Assembly: GCA_963734015.1 (NCBI GenBank) | Contig: CAVTFG010000007.1 | Span: 1-64,000 of the forward strand | Reading direction: 5' to 3' | Source: JALZKA01 sp963734015 | Lineage (GTDB): Bacteria > Actinomycetota > Thermoleophilia > Solirubrobacterales > 70-9 | DNA: 64,000 nt | Made by a program: the position numbers and the translations under genes | Shown here: in pieces, positions 7,608-16,053 of the stretch | Position numbering within the stretch: the stretch's first letter is position 1 | Layout: each line of letters starts with the position of its first letter | Notes under the pieces: model-generated | What the model saw: the letters and a program-made list of their open reading frames with translations, nothing else | Databases searched by the model: none | Told to the model about the DNA's origin: nothing

Positions 7608-7622
7608 GATACTGCGTAGGCG
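7608..7622 (+). promoter_or_regulatory. Leaderless -10 box (GATACT)
   Basis: GATACT (7608-7613) ends 9 bases before the ATG at 7623. The flanking sequence GCGAGATACTGCG and the following GGCGATGTCGCAGGAG are shared with the 6461 gene on the other strand. This shows that promoter and start region were duplicated together with the coding sequence. Confidence 0.5.
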
Positions 7623-8033
7623 ATGTCGCAGGAGAACGTCGAGGCCTTCACACGCGGCGTTGACGCATTCAACCGCGGAGACATCGACGCGGTGCTGGAG
7701 GGACTCGACACCGAGGTGGAGTGGCACCCGGTGCTCCAGGTGGTGATGCTCGGGGGGGTAGCTGCGGTGTACCGGGGACGCGAGGGCGTCCGCGACGAGC
7801 TCCGAGAGTGGTACACGACACTCGGGGAGGTCCAGGTCGCCATCTCGGAGACCCGGGACCTTGGCGAGCGAATCGTCGCGATCGGCCGCATCCGTGCGCG
7901 TGGCCAGGAAAGCGGTGCGCCGGTCGAGTTCCCTGGCGGTTGGGTGGTCGATTACAAGAACGGCAAGGCCATTCGGGTTCGCGAGTACCTCGATCCCAAA
8001 GAAGCCCTCGAAGCCGCCGGGATCGAGGAGTAG
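7623..8033 (+). CDS. NTF2-like / SnoaL-like protein, tandem copy 1
   Basis: A 136-residue SnoaL-like protein (MSQENVEAFTRGVDAFNRGD, then EVEWHPVLQ, YRGREGV and the end EALEAAGIEE). It is the first of three adjacent paralogues separated only by TAG-GCG-ATG junctions, so the set is an operon made by tandem duplication. Residues D22-D25 and E35-W37 match the positions where catalytic acids or ligand contacts sit in the superfamily, but the substrate is unknown. The leaderless GATACT box precedes it. Confidence 0.8.
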   Translation: MSQENVEAFTRGVDAFNRGDIDAVLEGLDTEVEWHPVLQVVMLGGVAAVYRGREGVRDELREWYTTLGEVQVAISETRDLGERIVAIGRIRARGQESGAPVEFPGGWVVDYKNGKAIRVREYLDPKEALEAAGIEE

Positions 8034-8036
8034 GCG

Positions 8037-8444
8037 ATGTCGGAGGAGAACGTGGAGATCGTCCGGGCGGCCATCGAGGCCACGATGCGCAGGCCGAATC
8101 CTGACTGGGCGACGATGAACGCCCTCTTCCATCCAGACCACGAGTTCCTCCCCCGCGATGTGGGGTTGGTCGGTGGAGGTGTCCGGGGGGCACAGGGCTA
8201 CCGCGAATGGCTGACCAACATCTCGGAGACCATGGAGTGGGAGGTGACGCTCGCGGGGGTCACCGAGATCGATCACGACCGGGTGCTGGCGGTGATGCCG
8301 ACCAAATTCCGAGGCAGGCAGAGCGGCGCGAAGACCGAGCAGCGAATCGCCGCCGTCGTCACGATGCGGGAGGGAAAAGTGGTCCGCACTGAGCTCTTTC
8401 AGTCCCCTGAGCACGCCCGCGAAGCCGCCGGGCTGCGGGAGTAG
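8037..8444 (+). CDS. NTF2-like / SnoaL-like protein, tandem copy 2
   Basis: A 135-residue paralogue (MSEENVEIVRAAIEATM, then HPDHEFLPRD, QGYREWLTN and the end EHAREAAGLRE). The region corresponding to the DIDAV loop of copy 1 is replaced by NPDWATMNALF, so the pocket differs. It starts three bases after the previous stop, with GGAG inside the end of the upstream gene acting as ribosome site. Probably translated by coupling with copies 1 and 3. Confidence 0.8.
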   Translation: MSEENVEIVRAAIEATMRRPNPDWATMNALFHPDHEFLPRDVGLVGGGVRGAQGYREWLTNISETMEWEVTLAGVTEIDHDRVLAVMPTKFRGRQSGAKTEQRIAAVVTMREGKVVRTELFQSPEHAREAAGLRE

Positions 8445-8447
8445 GCG

Positions 8448-8864
8448 ATGCCAGCCGAGGAGAACATCGCGCTCATCCATCGCGGTCTCGATGCCTTCAG
8501 CCGCGGCGACTTCGACGCGGGCGTTGAGGATATGCAGCCGGACGTTGAGTGGCACGTCTCGTTCCGGCTTCCCGATCTGCCCTTGGACAAGGCGGTCTAC
8601 CACGGCCATGACGAGGTCCGGCGGCTGTGGGCGGCTTTTCGGAGCGGCTGGGCGACACTCACCGTAACGCTCGAGGAGGTGGTCGACGCCCGCGAGGACG
8701 TCGTGGTTGTCCGCGCCCGGTTCGTGGGTCAGGGGAGCGCCAGCGGGATAGAGGTGGATCGCACGGTCTTCTATGTGTTCGAGATCGTGGCTGGGAAGCT
8801 GAAGCGACTGCGACCTTTCGACACAGAGGCCGAAGCCCTCGAAGCCGCCGGGCTCTCGGAGTAG
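8448..8864 (+). CDS. NTF2-like / SnoaL-like protein, tandem copy 3
   Basis: A 138-residue paralogue (MPAEENIALIHRGLDAFSRGD, DVEWHVSFR, YHGHDEVRRLW, end EALEAAGLSE). It is closer in layout to copy 1 than to copy 2, keeping the FSRGDFDAGVE loop. It starts three bases after copy 2 and closes the operon. A family B palindrome follows 7 bases after the stop codon and could act as the 3' end. Confidence 0.8.
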   Translation: MPAEENIALIHRGLDAFSRGDFDAGVEDMQPDVEWHVSFRLPDLPLDKAVYHGHDEVRRLWAAFRSGWATLTVTLEEVVDAREDVVVVRARFVGQGSASGIEVDRTVFYVFEIVAGKLKRLRPFDTEAEALEAAGLSE

Positions 8865-8870
8865 CGCGGG

Positions 8871-8894
8871 AGTACCGCTTAGGACGAAAAGCGG
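8871..8894. repeat. REP-like palindrome, family B, inverted copy
   Basis: Exact reverse complement of 3600-3623 over 24 bases. It lies just past the three-gene NTF2-like operon. 8895-9052 contains only a weak 44-codon reading frame (8899-9034) that I do not call. Confidence 0.6.
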
Positions 8895-9052
8895 AAACAT
8901 GCGAAGGCCAGTTCTTGTCGGCTTCGCGCTGGCGCTGGACTTCGTCGCGGACGGCCACGACCGGATCGTAAGGCAGATTGGTGCGCGTTTGGTGCGCGCC
9001 GTTCGGGGCCCCGAGACCTCGAAACCCCCGTGTTAGCAGGGGCTTACGCGAG

Positions 9053-9123
9053 AGGCGCCTACCGGAATCGAACCGGTGTAAACGGCTTTGCAGGCCGCTG
9101 CGTAACCACTCCGCCAAGGCGCC
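9053..9123 (-). tRNA. tRNA-Cys (GCA)
   Basis: Minus-strand cloverleaf of 71 bases. The acceptor GGCGCCT (9117-9123) pairs with AGGCGCC (9054-9060), with discriminator U as expected for tRNA-Cys. The D-arm is GGCGGAGTGGTTACGCA-like. The anticodon loop CTGCAAA gives anticodon GCA, and the T-arm CCGGTTCGATTCCGG is intact. No CCA is encoded. Confidence 0.95.
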
Positions 9124-9160
9124 GGGCGTGGGCAAGCGTAGCGAGGGATAGGGTGCCGCC

Positions 9161-9991
9161 ATGTCCGCTCCGGTGCTGCGAGACGAGGGCCCGATTTCGT
9201 ACCGGGAGGCGCCGGCGCCGGGCACGGAGAGCGGCGATCCGGTGCTGTTCGTGCACGGCTTTCCCGAGAGCTCGCGCATGTGGGTTCCGCTGATGGGCGC
9301 GCTGTCCGAGGCCGGCCGCCGCTGCGTCGCGCCCGACCTCTACTGCCTGGGGGCGTCGAGCGACCCCGGGCCGGCGACGTTCGAGCGGAACCTCGAGGCG
9401 CTGGGCGCCGTCCACTCCGAGCTCGGCCTGGGGCGGGTCGCGCTGGTGGTTCACGACTGGGGCGGGTTCGTCGGCCTCGCCTGGGCCTGCCGGCACCCGG
9501 ACCTGGTCTCGGCCATGGTGATCAGCGACACGGGCTTCTTCAGCGACGGCCGCTGGCACGGCATGGCGGAGGCGATGCGCGGCGACCAGGGCGAGGCGTT
9601 GATCGGCGCGCTCGACCGCGACGGCTTCGTCGCCCTGCTGACCGCCGACGGCGCGACGTTCAGCGAGCAGGATCTGGAGGAGTACTGGCGGCCGTTCGAC
9701 CAGGGCCGCGGGCGAGCGGCGACGCTCGAGTTCTACCGCTCGATGGACTTCGAGAAGCTGGCTCCGTACGAGGGCAAGCTCGGCGAGCTGGGTGTTCCGA
9801 CGTTGCTGCTCTGGGGCGCCGATGACGCGTTCGCTCCGATCGGTGGCGCCCACCGCTTCGCCAAGCAGATCCCGGGCGCGAAGCTCGTCGCCCTCGAGGG
9901 CGCCGGGCATTTCGTCTACGACCAGGAGCGAGGCGCGACCACGGCGGAGGTCGCCGCGTTTCTCGCGGGTTCACCGGAACCGGTTCGCTAG
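9161..9991 (+). CDS. Alpha/beta hydrolase, haloalkane dehalogenase / epoxide hydrolase type
   Basis: A 276-residue hydrolase. The nucleophile elbow is VVHDWGG with Asp99 rather than Ser, which is the mark of the haloalkane dehalogenase and epoxide hydrolase branch. HGFPESS (32-38) supplies the oxyanion region and the His is in GAGHFVYD near residue 250. A cap region lies between about 130 and 190. The sequence ends with a repair-like LLLWGADDAFAP strand carrying the likely third catalytic acid. The substrate, a halide or an epoxide, cannot be decided here. It stands alone between tRNA-Cys and the envelope operon. Confidence 0.85.
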   Translation: MSAPVLRDEGPISYREAPAPGTESGDPVLFVHGFPESSRMWVPLMGALSEAGRRCVAPDLYCLGASSDPGPATFERNLEALGAVHSELGLGRVALVVHDWGGFVGLAWACRHPDLVSAMVISDTGFFSDGRWHGMAEAMRGDQGEALIGALDRDGFVALLTADGATFSEQDLEEYWRPFDQGRGRAATLEFYRSMDFEKLAPYEGKLGELGVPTLLLWGADDAFAPIGGAHRFAKQIPGAKLVALEGAGHFVYDQERGATTAEVAAFLAGSPEPVR

Positions 9992-10002
9992 CGCGGGTCA
10001 GC

Positions 10003-10036
10003 TAGAGTCGCCCACGGGACCCCCATGAAGGGAGGG
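10003..10036 (+). promoter_or_regulatory. Promoter -10 and ribosome site of the envelope operon
   Basis: TAGAGT at 10003-10008 is a plausible -10 element, and GGAGGG at 10031-10036 lies 7 bases before the ATG at 10044. The latter supports this start over the ATG at 10025, which is in another frame. Confidence 0.4.
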
Positions 10037-10043
10037 CCGCCGG

Positions 10044-12224
10044 ATGGAAGCGGGTTCCGGCGCCAGGCTTGGACGCACCCCCAATCGGACCAGGACGATC
10101 GCGAGCTTCGCGCTGGCCGGGCTCGCCGGCGTGCTCGTGTTTCTGGGGGCGATTCTCCTCTACACGCGCGAGGAGATCATCGACGAGGACGCCTTTGCCG
10201 ACAACGCGGCGGAGGCCTTCCAGGACGATGCCGTCCGGGAGGTGGTCGCGACCGAGCTGGTCGTCGACCTGATCGAACAGGGGTCGCCGGATCTGATCGC
10301 GGGCCGACCGCTGCTCGAAACCGTCGTCGGCACGGTCCTCGACACCGCGCCCTTCCGCCAGGTATTCCGCCAGGCGGCAAAGGAGTCCAACCGCCTCCTC
10401 TTCGTGCGCGACAAGACCAGCGTCGCGTTCGACCTGAAGGACGCGCTGGAGGTGGTCCGGTTCGCGCTGCAATCCTCCTCGCCCCAGCTCGCCGACGCGC
10501 TGCCGAAATCGCTCGATGCCACGCTCCTGAAGCTTCAGGAGCGCGACTTCGCCCGCTCGAGCCTGGACGTGGCGGACAGCGTGCGGACGCTCGGCATCAT
10601 CGCTCCGATCGCCGCCCTGCTTGCGCTGGTGCTCTCAGTGGTCGTGGCAACCGATCGGCGAATCGGGGTGCTGCGGGCGGCGCTCGCGGTTGCCGCCGCC
10701 GGGACCACGCTCGCGATCAGCTATCAGATCCTTTACGACCGGACCCTGGCGGGGGTCGTCGGCGGCGATGAGCTGACGGATGAGGAGCTCCAGGACGCCG
10801 TCGGCGGCATCCTCGATGCGTTCACGGGGGGCCTGTTCACATGGGGGCTGCTGCTCGCATTCACGGGCCTCGTGATCGCGGGCGCCGCCGCCGTCGCCGA
10901 CCCGGTGCGCGGCGATCCAACGAAACGTCTCCGGGAGCGGGTGACGCGCCGCCCGACCACCACCTGGGGGCTGGCGCTCCGCGGCATCGCCGCCGTGGTG
11001 GCGGGCTTCGTCGTCGCGCTCGAGCCGGACCTTGCGCTGAGGCTGATCGCCCTGCTGATCGGCGCCTGGCTGGTCTACTTCGGAAGCGCCGAGCTCCTCA
11101 GCCTGCTCCAACCGACCGGCGCCGGCGACGAAAAGAGCCAGGAGGCCCTCCGGCGGCGCACCTTTGCCCGGACGGGGATAGCCGGCGCGGCCGCGGCGGC
11201 GGTCGTGATCGCCGCGGTGATCGTGATCACCGCGGGCGACGAGGGATCTCGCGCCCGGTCCGTCCCGCGCGAAGGATGCAACGGCTCGGTCGAGCTCTGC
11301 GACCTGCGCCTGGGCAACGTCGTCTTCGCGGGCACCCACAACTCCTTCTCCGCGGCCGACAGCGGGGGCTGGTTCATCGCGAACCAGAAGCACACGATCG
11401 AGCGGCAACTGCAGGAAGGCGTCCGCCTGTTCCTGATCGACACCCATTGGGGCGTGGAGGACGAGCAGGGACGAGTGCGAACGGACTTCGAGGCCGAGGG
11501 CCGCGAGCGCAACAAGGTCGTTAGCGCGCTGCCGCCCGAGACCCTCGCCGCCGCCGAGCGGCTCGCGGGCAGCGTCGGCGTTCGCTCCGAGTCGGGCGGC
11601 GAGCGCGGCGTCTGGCTCTGCCACACGGTCTGCGAGCTCGGGGCCACCCGCTTCGACGACGCGCTGGTCGAGTTCCGCGAGTTCCTGGACGCGAACCCGG
11701 GCGAGGTCGTGATCCTGTTCATCGAACCGTACGTCCCTCCCGAGGAGGTCGAGAAGGCGTTCGCAGCCGCGGGCCTCGACGAGTACGTGAACGAGCTCGA
11801 CCGCAACGCGCCCCTCCCCACGCTCGGCGAGCTCGTCCGCTCGGGGCGCCGGCTCGTCGTGTTCACCGAGAAGGACGCGACCCCGGCCGTTCCCTGGTAC
11901 CTCGACGGCTTCTCGTTCATCCAGGACACGCCGCTCGGGGCGAAGACCGTCGACCAGCTGAGCTGCGACCTCAACCGCGGTGACGCGGACAGCCCGCTGC
12001 TGATGCTGAACCACTGGGCCGACGTGTTCCCGCCGCAGCGGAAGGCGAACCAGCCGTTCCATCGGAAGCAGGAGGTGATCCGCCGGGCGCACCAGTGCGA
12101 GCGGGAACGGGGCCTGCCGGTGAGCCTGATCGCCACCGATCACTACGACGACGGCACCTTCATCGAAGCGATTGACAAACTGAACGAGGAGCGGATCGAG
12201 GCATACGGGGGAAACGATGGCTGA
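10044..12224 (+). CDS. Membrane protein with PI-PLC-like phosphodiesterase domain
   Basis: A 726-residue two-part protein. The first 400 residues carry about seven hydrophobic segments (first near 20-42, others clustered at 185-290 and 305-400) around an extracytoplasmic loop. After residue 410 comes a phosphatidylinositol-phospholipase-C-like TIM barrel. The signature LGNVVFAGTHNSF is near 424-436 with the first catalytic His, FLIDTHWG carries an acid ligand, and WLCHTVCELG near 527 holds the second His. The domain would face outside and could cleave a phosphodiester in a lipid or glycolipid. Its stop overlaps the glycosyltransferase gene by 8 bases, so it leads a four-gene operon. Confidence 0.75.
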   Translation: MEAGSGARLGRTPNRTRTIASFALAGLAGVLVFLGAILLYTREEIIDEDAFADNAAEAFQDDAVREVVATELVVDLIEQGSPDLIAGRPLLETVVGTVLDTAPFRQVFRQAAKESNRLLFVRDKTSVAFDLKDALEVVRFALQSSSPQLADALPKSLDATLLKLQERDFARSSLDVADSVRTLGIIAPIAALLALVLSVVVATDRRIGVLRAALAVAAAGTTLAISYQILYDRTLAGVVGGDELTDEELQDAVGGILDAFTGGLFTWGLLLAFTGLVIAGAAAVADPVRGDPTKRLRERVTRRPTTTWGLALRGIAAVVAGFVVALEPDLALRLIALLIGAWLVYFGSAELLSLLQPTGAGDEKSQEALRRRTFARTGIAGAAAAAVVIAAVIVITAGDEGSRARSVPREGCNGSVELCDLRLGNVVFAGTHNSFSAADSGGWFIANQKHTIERQLQEGVRLFLIDTHWGVEDEQGRVRTDFEAEGRERNKVVSALPPETLAAAERLAGSVGVRSESGGERGVWLCHTVCELGATRFDDALVEFREFLDANPGEVVILFIEPYVPPEEVEKAFAAAGLDEYVNELDRNAPLPTLGELVRSGRRLVVFTEKDATPAVPWYLDGFSFIQDTPLGAKTVDQLSCDLNRGDADSPLLMLNHWADVFPPQRKANQPFHRKQEVIRRAHQCERERGLPVSLIATDHYDDGTFIEAIDKLNEERIEAYGGNDG

Positions 12225-13341
12225 CGGTATGAAGGTGCTCTACGGGGTGAACGGCGAGGGGATGGGCCACGCGACCCGCTCCGAGGTCGTGATCGACGCC
12301 CTGCTCGAACGCCACGACGTGCGCGTGGTGGCCGGGGGCGCCGCGTTCAAGTACCTGAGCGGGCGCCTCCCCCGTGTCGACGAGATCTTCGGACCCTCCT
12401 TCGCGTTGGAGGAGGGCGAGATCCAGAAATGGGCGTCGGTGCGCCAGAGCCTCCACGACGCCCGGCTCGAGCTCCCGGACACGATGCGGCACTGGATGTC
12501 GATGGTCCACGAATGGCGGCCCGACGTCGTGATCACCGACTTCGAGCCACTGGCCGGCGTGTACGCGCGAACCACCCGGACCCCGCTGATCGCGATCGAC
12601 AACATCCACATGCTCGTCCGCTGCCACCACGACGAGCAGATCGTCGGCGCTCAGCACTCGGATTTCATGCTCGCGTGCGGCGTCACCCGGGCGATGGTGC
12701 CCGGCGCGATCTCCTACATCGTGACCACGTTCTTCGACGCCCCGATCGCCTACGACGGGACGACCCTGGTACCGCCGATCCTCCGGCCGGAGATCATCGC
12801 CGCTGAGAGCACCCGGGGCGAGCACCTGCTCGTCTACTCGAGCGGCGAGGAGGAGCTGCTCGACAACCTCCGGCGCTCGGGCCAACCCTGCCGCGTCTAC
12901 GGGATGCGCGGCGATCGGGCGGCCGAGGACGTGGAGGACGGGAACCTCGAGTTCCGGCCGCACTCGAACGAGGGTTTCGTGGCGGACCTCGCGAGCGCCC
13001 GCGCGGTCATCGCCGGCGGCGGCTTTTCGCTCCTGAGCGAGGCGGTCTACCTCGGAAAGCCGGTCCTCTCGGTGCCGCTCCACGGCCAGTTCGAGCAGCT
13101 CATGAACGCCCGGTATCTCGAACGCAGCGGCTACGGGCTCTGCGCGACGGAGGTGACCCCCGACGTCCTGGATGGCTTCGTCGGCCGGATCGACGAGTTC
13201 GACGATGCCCTCGCGGGCTACGAGCAGGAGGGCAATGCGATCCCGGTCGCGACCGTGGAGGCCCACGCCGAGGCGGCGGTCTCCGCACAGCCGAAGGAGC
13301 TTCGCCGGGATCGCCGCCGGAGCAAAAGGAGGATGAAATGA
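12217..13341 (+). CDS. GT-B glycosyltransferase, MJ1255-like family
   Basis: A 374-residue glycosyltransferase. The N-terminal GVNGEGMGHATRS (9-21) is the glycine-rich acceptor-side loop of MurG-like GT-B enzymes. The C-terminal domain has the nucleotide-sugar motif AVIAGGGFSLLSEA (about 264-277) and PVLSVPLHGQFEQ. This matches the MJ1255/VC2487 family of undecorated GT-B proteins. The donor and acceptor are unknown; lipid or polysaccharide glycosylation at the inner membrane face is likely. It overlaps the PLC-like gene by 8 bases and the deacetylase by 4, so all are translated from one message. Confidence 0.8.
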   Translation: MADGMKVLYGVNGEGMGHATRSEVVIDALLERHDVRVVAGGAAFKYLSGRLPRVDEIFGPSFALEEGEIQKWASVRQSLHDARLELPDTMRHWMSMVHEWRPDVVITDFEPLAGVYARTTRTPLIAIDNIHMLVRCHHDEQIVGAQHSDFMLACGVTRAMVPGAISYIVTTFFDAPIAYDGTTLVPPILRPEIIAAESTRGEHLLVYSSGEEELLDNLRRSGQPCRVYGMRGDRAAEDVEDGNLEFRPHSNEGFVADLASARAVIAGGGFSLLSEAVYLGKPVLSVPLHGQFEQLMNARYLERSGYGLCATEVTPDVLDGFVGRIDEFDDALAGYEQEGNAIPVATVEAHAEAAVSAQPKELRRDRRRSKRRMK

Positions 13342-14070
13342 GGGCAAGGACACTCGCCGGGCTCGGCGCTGCCGGGGCGGCCGGGCTCGCGTTCTACGGC
13401 GGCCAGGTACCGACCGCCCAGATCTTCGGGCCGACGATCTGCCGCGGGCGCGCCCGGGCGGAAGCTGATCTCGCTGACGTACGACGACGGGCCAAACCCC
13501 GCCTACACCCCGGGGCTGATGGAGCTGCTCGAGCGCTACGACGCCAAGGCGACGTTCTTCCTGATCGGCGGCTGGGCCGAGCGCGAGCCGGCGCTGGTCC
13601 GCGAGCTGCACGCGGCGGGACACGCGATCGGCAACCACACGTTCACCCACCCGACGATGCCGCTGCTGACCACGGACCAGGTCCGGGAGGAGCTGCGCCG
13701 GTGCCGCGGCGCGGTGGAGGGCGCGGGCATCGAGTTCTCCGCGGTCGGCGGCGAGGCACTGATGCGGCCGCCCTACGGACGTCGCCGGCCGGCGACGCTA
13801 CGCACCCTCCACGAGGAGGGATACGTGCCGGTCACCTGGTCGATCACGGCGTATGACTGGCGGCGCACCGCGACGGTCGAGAAGCTCACCCGCCGTTGCG
13901 CGCGTTCCAAGGACGGCGACGTGATCCTGCTCCACGACGGCTCGAACGAGGAGCCGGCGGCAGACCGCTCGAAGTCCATATCCGCGACGGAGGCGACCCT
14001 CGAGCGGTTCACCGCGGAGGGCTATCGCTTCGTGACGATCCCCGAGATGGCCGGCGAGGCGCCGGCGTGA
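13338..14070 (+). CDS. NodB-type polysaccharide deacetylase (frameshifted)
   Basis: The N-terminal part (MRARTLAGLGAAGAAGLAFYGG) is a membrane anchor or signal peptide. After a one-base frame change at about 13445-13460 the NodB domain follows: LTYDDGPN with the catalytic Asp pair, HTFTHPT with the zinc His pair, RPPYGRR, and a terminal LLHDG with the second catalytic His. All core residues are present, so only the frame is damaged. It would remove N- or O-acetyl groups from a sugar polymer or glycolipid made by the neighbouring glycosyltransferase. Starts overlap by 4 bases on both sides. Confidence 0.75.
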
Positions 14071-14873
14071 TCGAGCCCGCATCGATCTTCTCGGACTTCT
14101 GGAACGACCAGCTCGTCGACCACGACCGCCAGTGGCTGTTCCTGGTCCTGCTCGGGATCGTCCTGTCGTTCGGGTTCATCCGGCTCTCCACCCGCCTCAT
14201 GCGGAGCCCCCGAGTGCCGTGGTGGCCGGGCTCGGTCGTCAGCGAGGGCGGCCTGCACGTCCACCACCTCGTCTTCGGGATCGTGCTGATGATCGCCGCC
14301 GGCACGATCAGCTTCGCCGGCTTCGCCGTCGACCCGATCTACGAGTTCTGCGCCTTCCTGTTCGGCGTCGGCATCGGGCTGACGATCGACGAGTTCGCGC
14401 TCTGGCTCTACCTCGACGACGTCTACTGGTCCAAGGAGGGCCGCAGCTCGGTCGACGCGGCGGTGGTCTGCGTGCTGTTCCTCGGCCTGATCCTGATCGG
14501 GGCGCGTCCGTTCGATCTCTCGGACGGCAGCCTGGGAGCGGTGCTCTTGAGCATCCTTACGGTGCTGATCACGGTGTTCGCCGTCTCCATCTGCTTCATG
14601 AAGACGCGCTTCTGGCACGGGGCGCTCGGCTTCTTCCTCGTCCCGCTCGCGTTCTACGGGGCATGCCGGCTCGGCAAGCCGGACTCGGCATGGGCGCGGC
14701 GCTTCTACGGCGAGCGGAACCCCGACAAGCAGGGACGCTCCGAACGCCGCTTCCCGCCGGATCGCCGTACTGAGCGCGTCAAGAACTGGCTGCGCGACCT
14801 CCTCGGGGGTTCGCCGGAGGACGAGTACCTCGCGAAGGTGGCGGCGCGCTCGGAGCGGGACAAGGCCGGCTGA
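14067..14873 (+). CDS. Polytopic membrane protein with HVHH motif
   Basis: A 268-residue protein starting GTG inside the stop of the deacetylase (GTGA overlap). It has about six membrane segments (22-40, 68-90, 92-115, 130-150, 160-182, 190-210) and a charged C-terminal cytoplasmic tail of 60 residues. The motif GGLHVHH (62-67) after the first segment could bind a metal. I recognise it only as a conserved actinobacterial integral membrane protein. Its position as the last gene of the envelope operon suggests a transport or scaffold role for the same glycoconjugate. Confidence 0.65.
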   Translation: MIEPASIFSDFWNDQLVDHDRQWLFLVLLGIVLSFGFIRLSTRLMRSPRVPWWPGSVVSEGGLHVHHLVFGIVLMIAAGTISFAGFAVDPIYEFCAFLFGVGIGLTIDEFALWLYLDDVYWSKEGRSSVDAAVVCVLFLGLILIGARPFDLSDGSLGAVLLSILTVLITVFAVSICFMKTRFWHGALGFFLVPLAFYGACRLGKPDSAWARRFYGERNPDKQGRSERRFPPDRRTERVKNWLRDLLGGSPEDEYLAKVAARSERDKAG

Positions 14874-14880
14874 CCGAGCG

Positions 14881-16053
14881 TCATCCTCTCAGCTCCGCCA
14901 GGCGCTCCTCCAGGAAGCGCCGCTCGGTATCCGCGTGAACCAGCTCCAGCGCCCGCTCGTAAGCAGCGCGAGCCTCGTCATGGCGGTCGAGCCGGCGCAG
15001 GAGCTCCGCCCGGGTCGCATGGAGGTAGTGGTAGCGATCGAGCTCGAGACCCTCGACCAGCCCGAGCGCGGCCTCCACGTTGCCCGCCTCGGCGATCGCG
15101 ACGGCCTGGTTGAGCTCGACGACCGACGATCCGGTCAGACGGGCCAGCTCGCCGTAGAGGGCTGCGAGCTGCTGCCAGTCGGGAGGATCCTCGGCGTGCA
15201 GGTCGGCGATCGCCGCCTGCAGCACGTACGGTCCGCGGCCGCCGAGCGCCAGGGCGCGCTGGAGCGCCTCGGCGCCGTTCTCCATCTCGCTGCGATCCCA
15301 GAGGGCGCGGTCCTGCTCCGACAGCGGAACGGCCACTCCGTCCACGAACCGCGCGTCGCTCCGGGCGTCGTTCAACAGCATCAGCGCCAACAGGGCGTGC
15401 ACCTCGGGCTCGTCGGGCATCAGCGCGGCGAGCGCCCGCCCGAGGCGGATCGCCTCGGCGGCGAGCTCGCCCCGGCCGCCGTAGCCCTCGTTGAAGATCA
15501 GGTAGACGACCGCCAGGACCGCCGCCAGGCGGTCCGGCAGCAGGTGGTCGTCGGGCACGCGGAACGGGATGCCCGCGGCCTTGATCTTCCTCCGCGCGCG
15601 GACGAGCCGTTTGGACATCGTGGGCTCGGGCACCAGGAACGCCCGGGCGATCTCATCGGTCTCGAGCCCGCCCAGGGTCCGCAGGGTGAGCGCGACCTGC
15701 GCATCGAGGGCGAGGGCCGGATGGCAGCAGGTGAAGATCAGCTCCAGCCGCTCATCGGGAATCGTCGTCTCGTCCATCTCGTCCTCGGTCGCCGTGGGGA
15801 CCTCGAGCAGGCGCGTCTTCTCGGCCAGTGTGCGGTCACGGCGGATGCGGTCGATGGCGCGGTTGCGCGCCGTCGTCACCAGCCACGCCCGCGGGTTGGC
15901 GGGCTCGCCGTCGCGCGGCCAGCGCTCGGCGGCGGCCGCGAACGCCTCCTGAGCGGCTTCCTCGGCGAGCTCGAAGTCGCCGAGGTAGCCGATCAGGTTG
16001 GCGAGGACTCGCCCCCACTCGTCGCGGAAGGCCTGGTCGAGAACCGCGGCCAC
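14881..16053 (-). CDS. ECF sigma factor with C-terminal TPR domain (ECF42 type)
   Basis: A 390-residue sigma-70 family protein. Region 2 (GDFELAEEAAQEAFAAAAERW, then TARNRAIDRIRR) occupies the first 80 residues. Region 4 (GLETDEIARAFLVPEPTMSKR) is near 130-155. After that comes a long helical extension of the DUF6596/TPR type rather than an anti-sigma-binding tail. Such sigma factors (ECF42) are typically encoded beside a DGPF/YCII protein, as here. GTG start at 16053 overlaps the stop of the YCII gene by one base (TAGTG). Regulation probably works through the C-terminal extension, not a membrane anti-sigma factor. Confidence 0.88.
   Translation of the reverse strand: MAAVLDQAFRDEWGRVLANLIGYLGDFELAEEAAQEAFAAAAERWPRDGEPANPRAWLVTTARNRAIDRIRRDRTLAEKTRLLEVPTATEDEMDETTIPDERLELIFTCCHPALALDAQVALTLRTLGGLETDEIARAFLVPEPTMSKRLVRARRKIKAAGIPFRVPDDHLLPDRLAAVLAVVYLIFNEGYGGRGELAAEAIRLGRALAALMPDEPEVHALLALMLLNDARSDARFVDGVAVPLSEQDRALWDRSEMENGAEALQRALALGGRGPYVLQAAIADLHAEDPPDWQQLAALYGELARLTGSSVVELNQAVAIAEAGNVEAALGLVEGLELDRYHYLHATRAELLRRLDRHDEARAAYERALELVHADTERRFLEERLAELRG

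Noticed and set aside
8899..9034. A 44-codon plus-strand ORF
   Set aside because: No ribosome site or recognisable motif, and it ends just before tRNA-Cys; not supportable as a gene.
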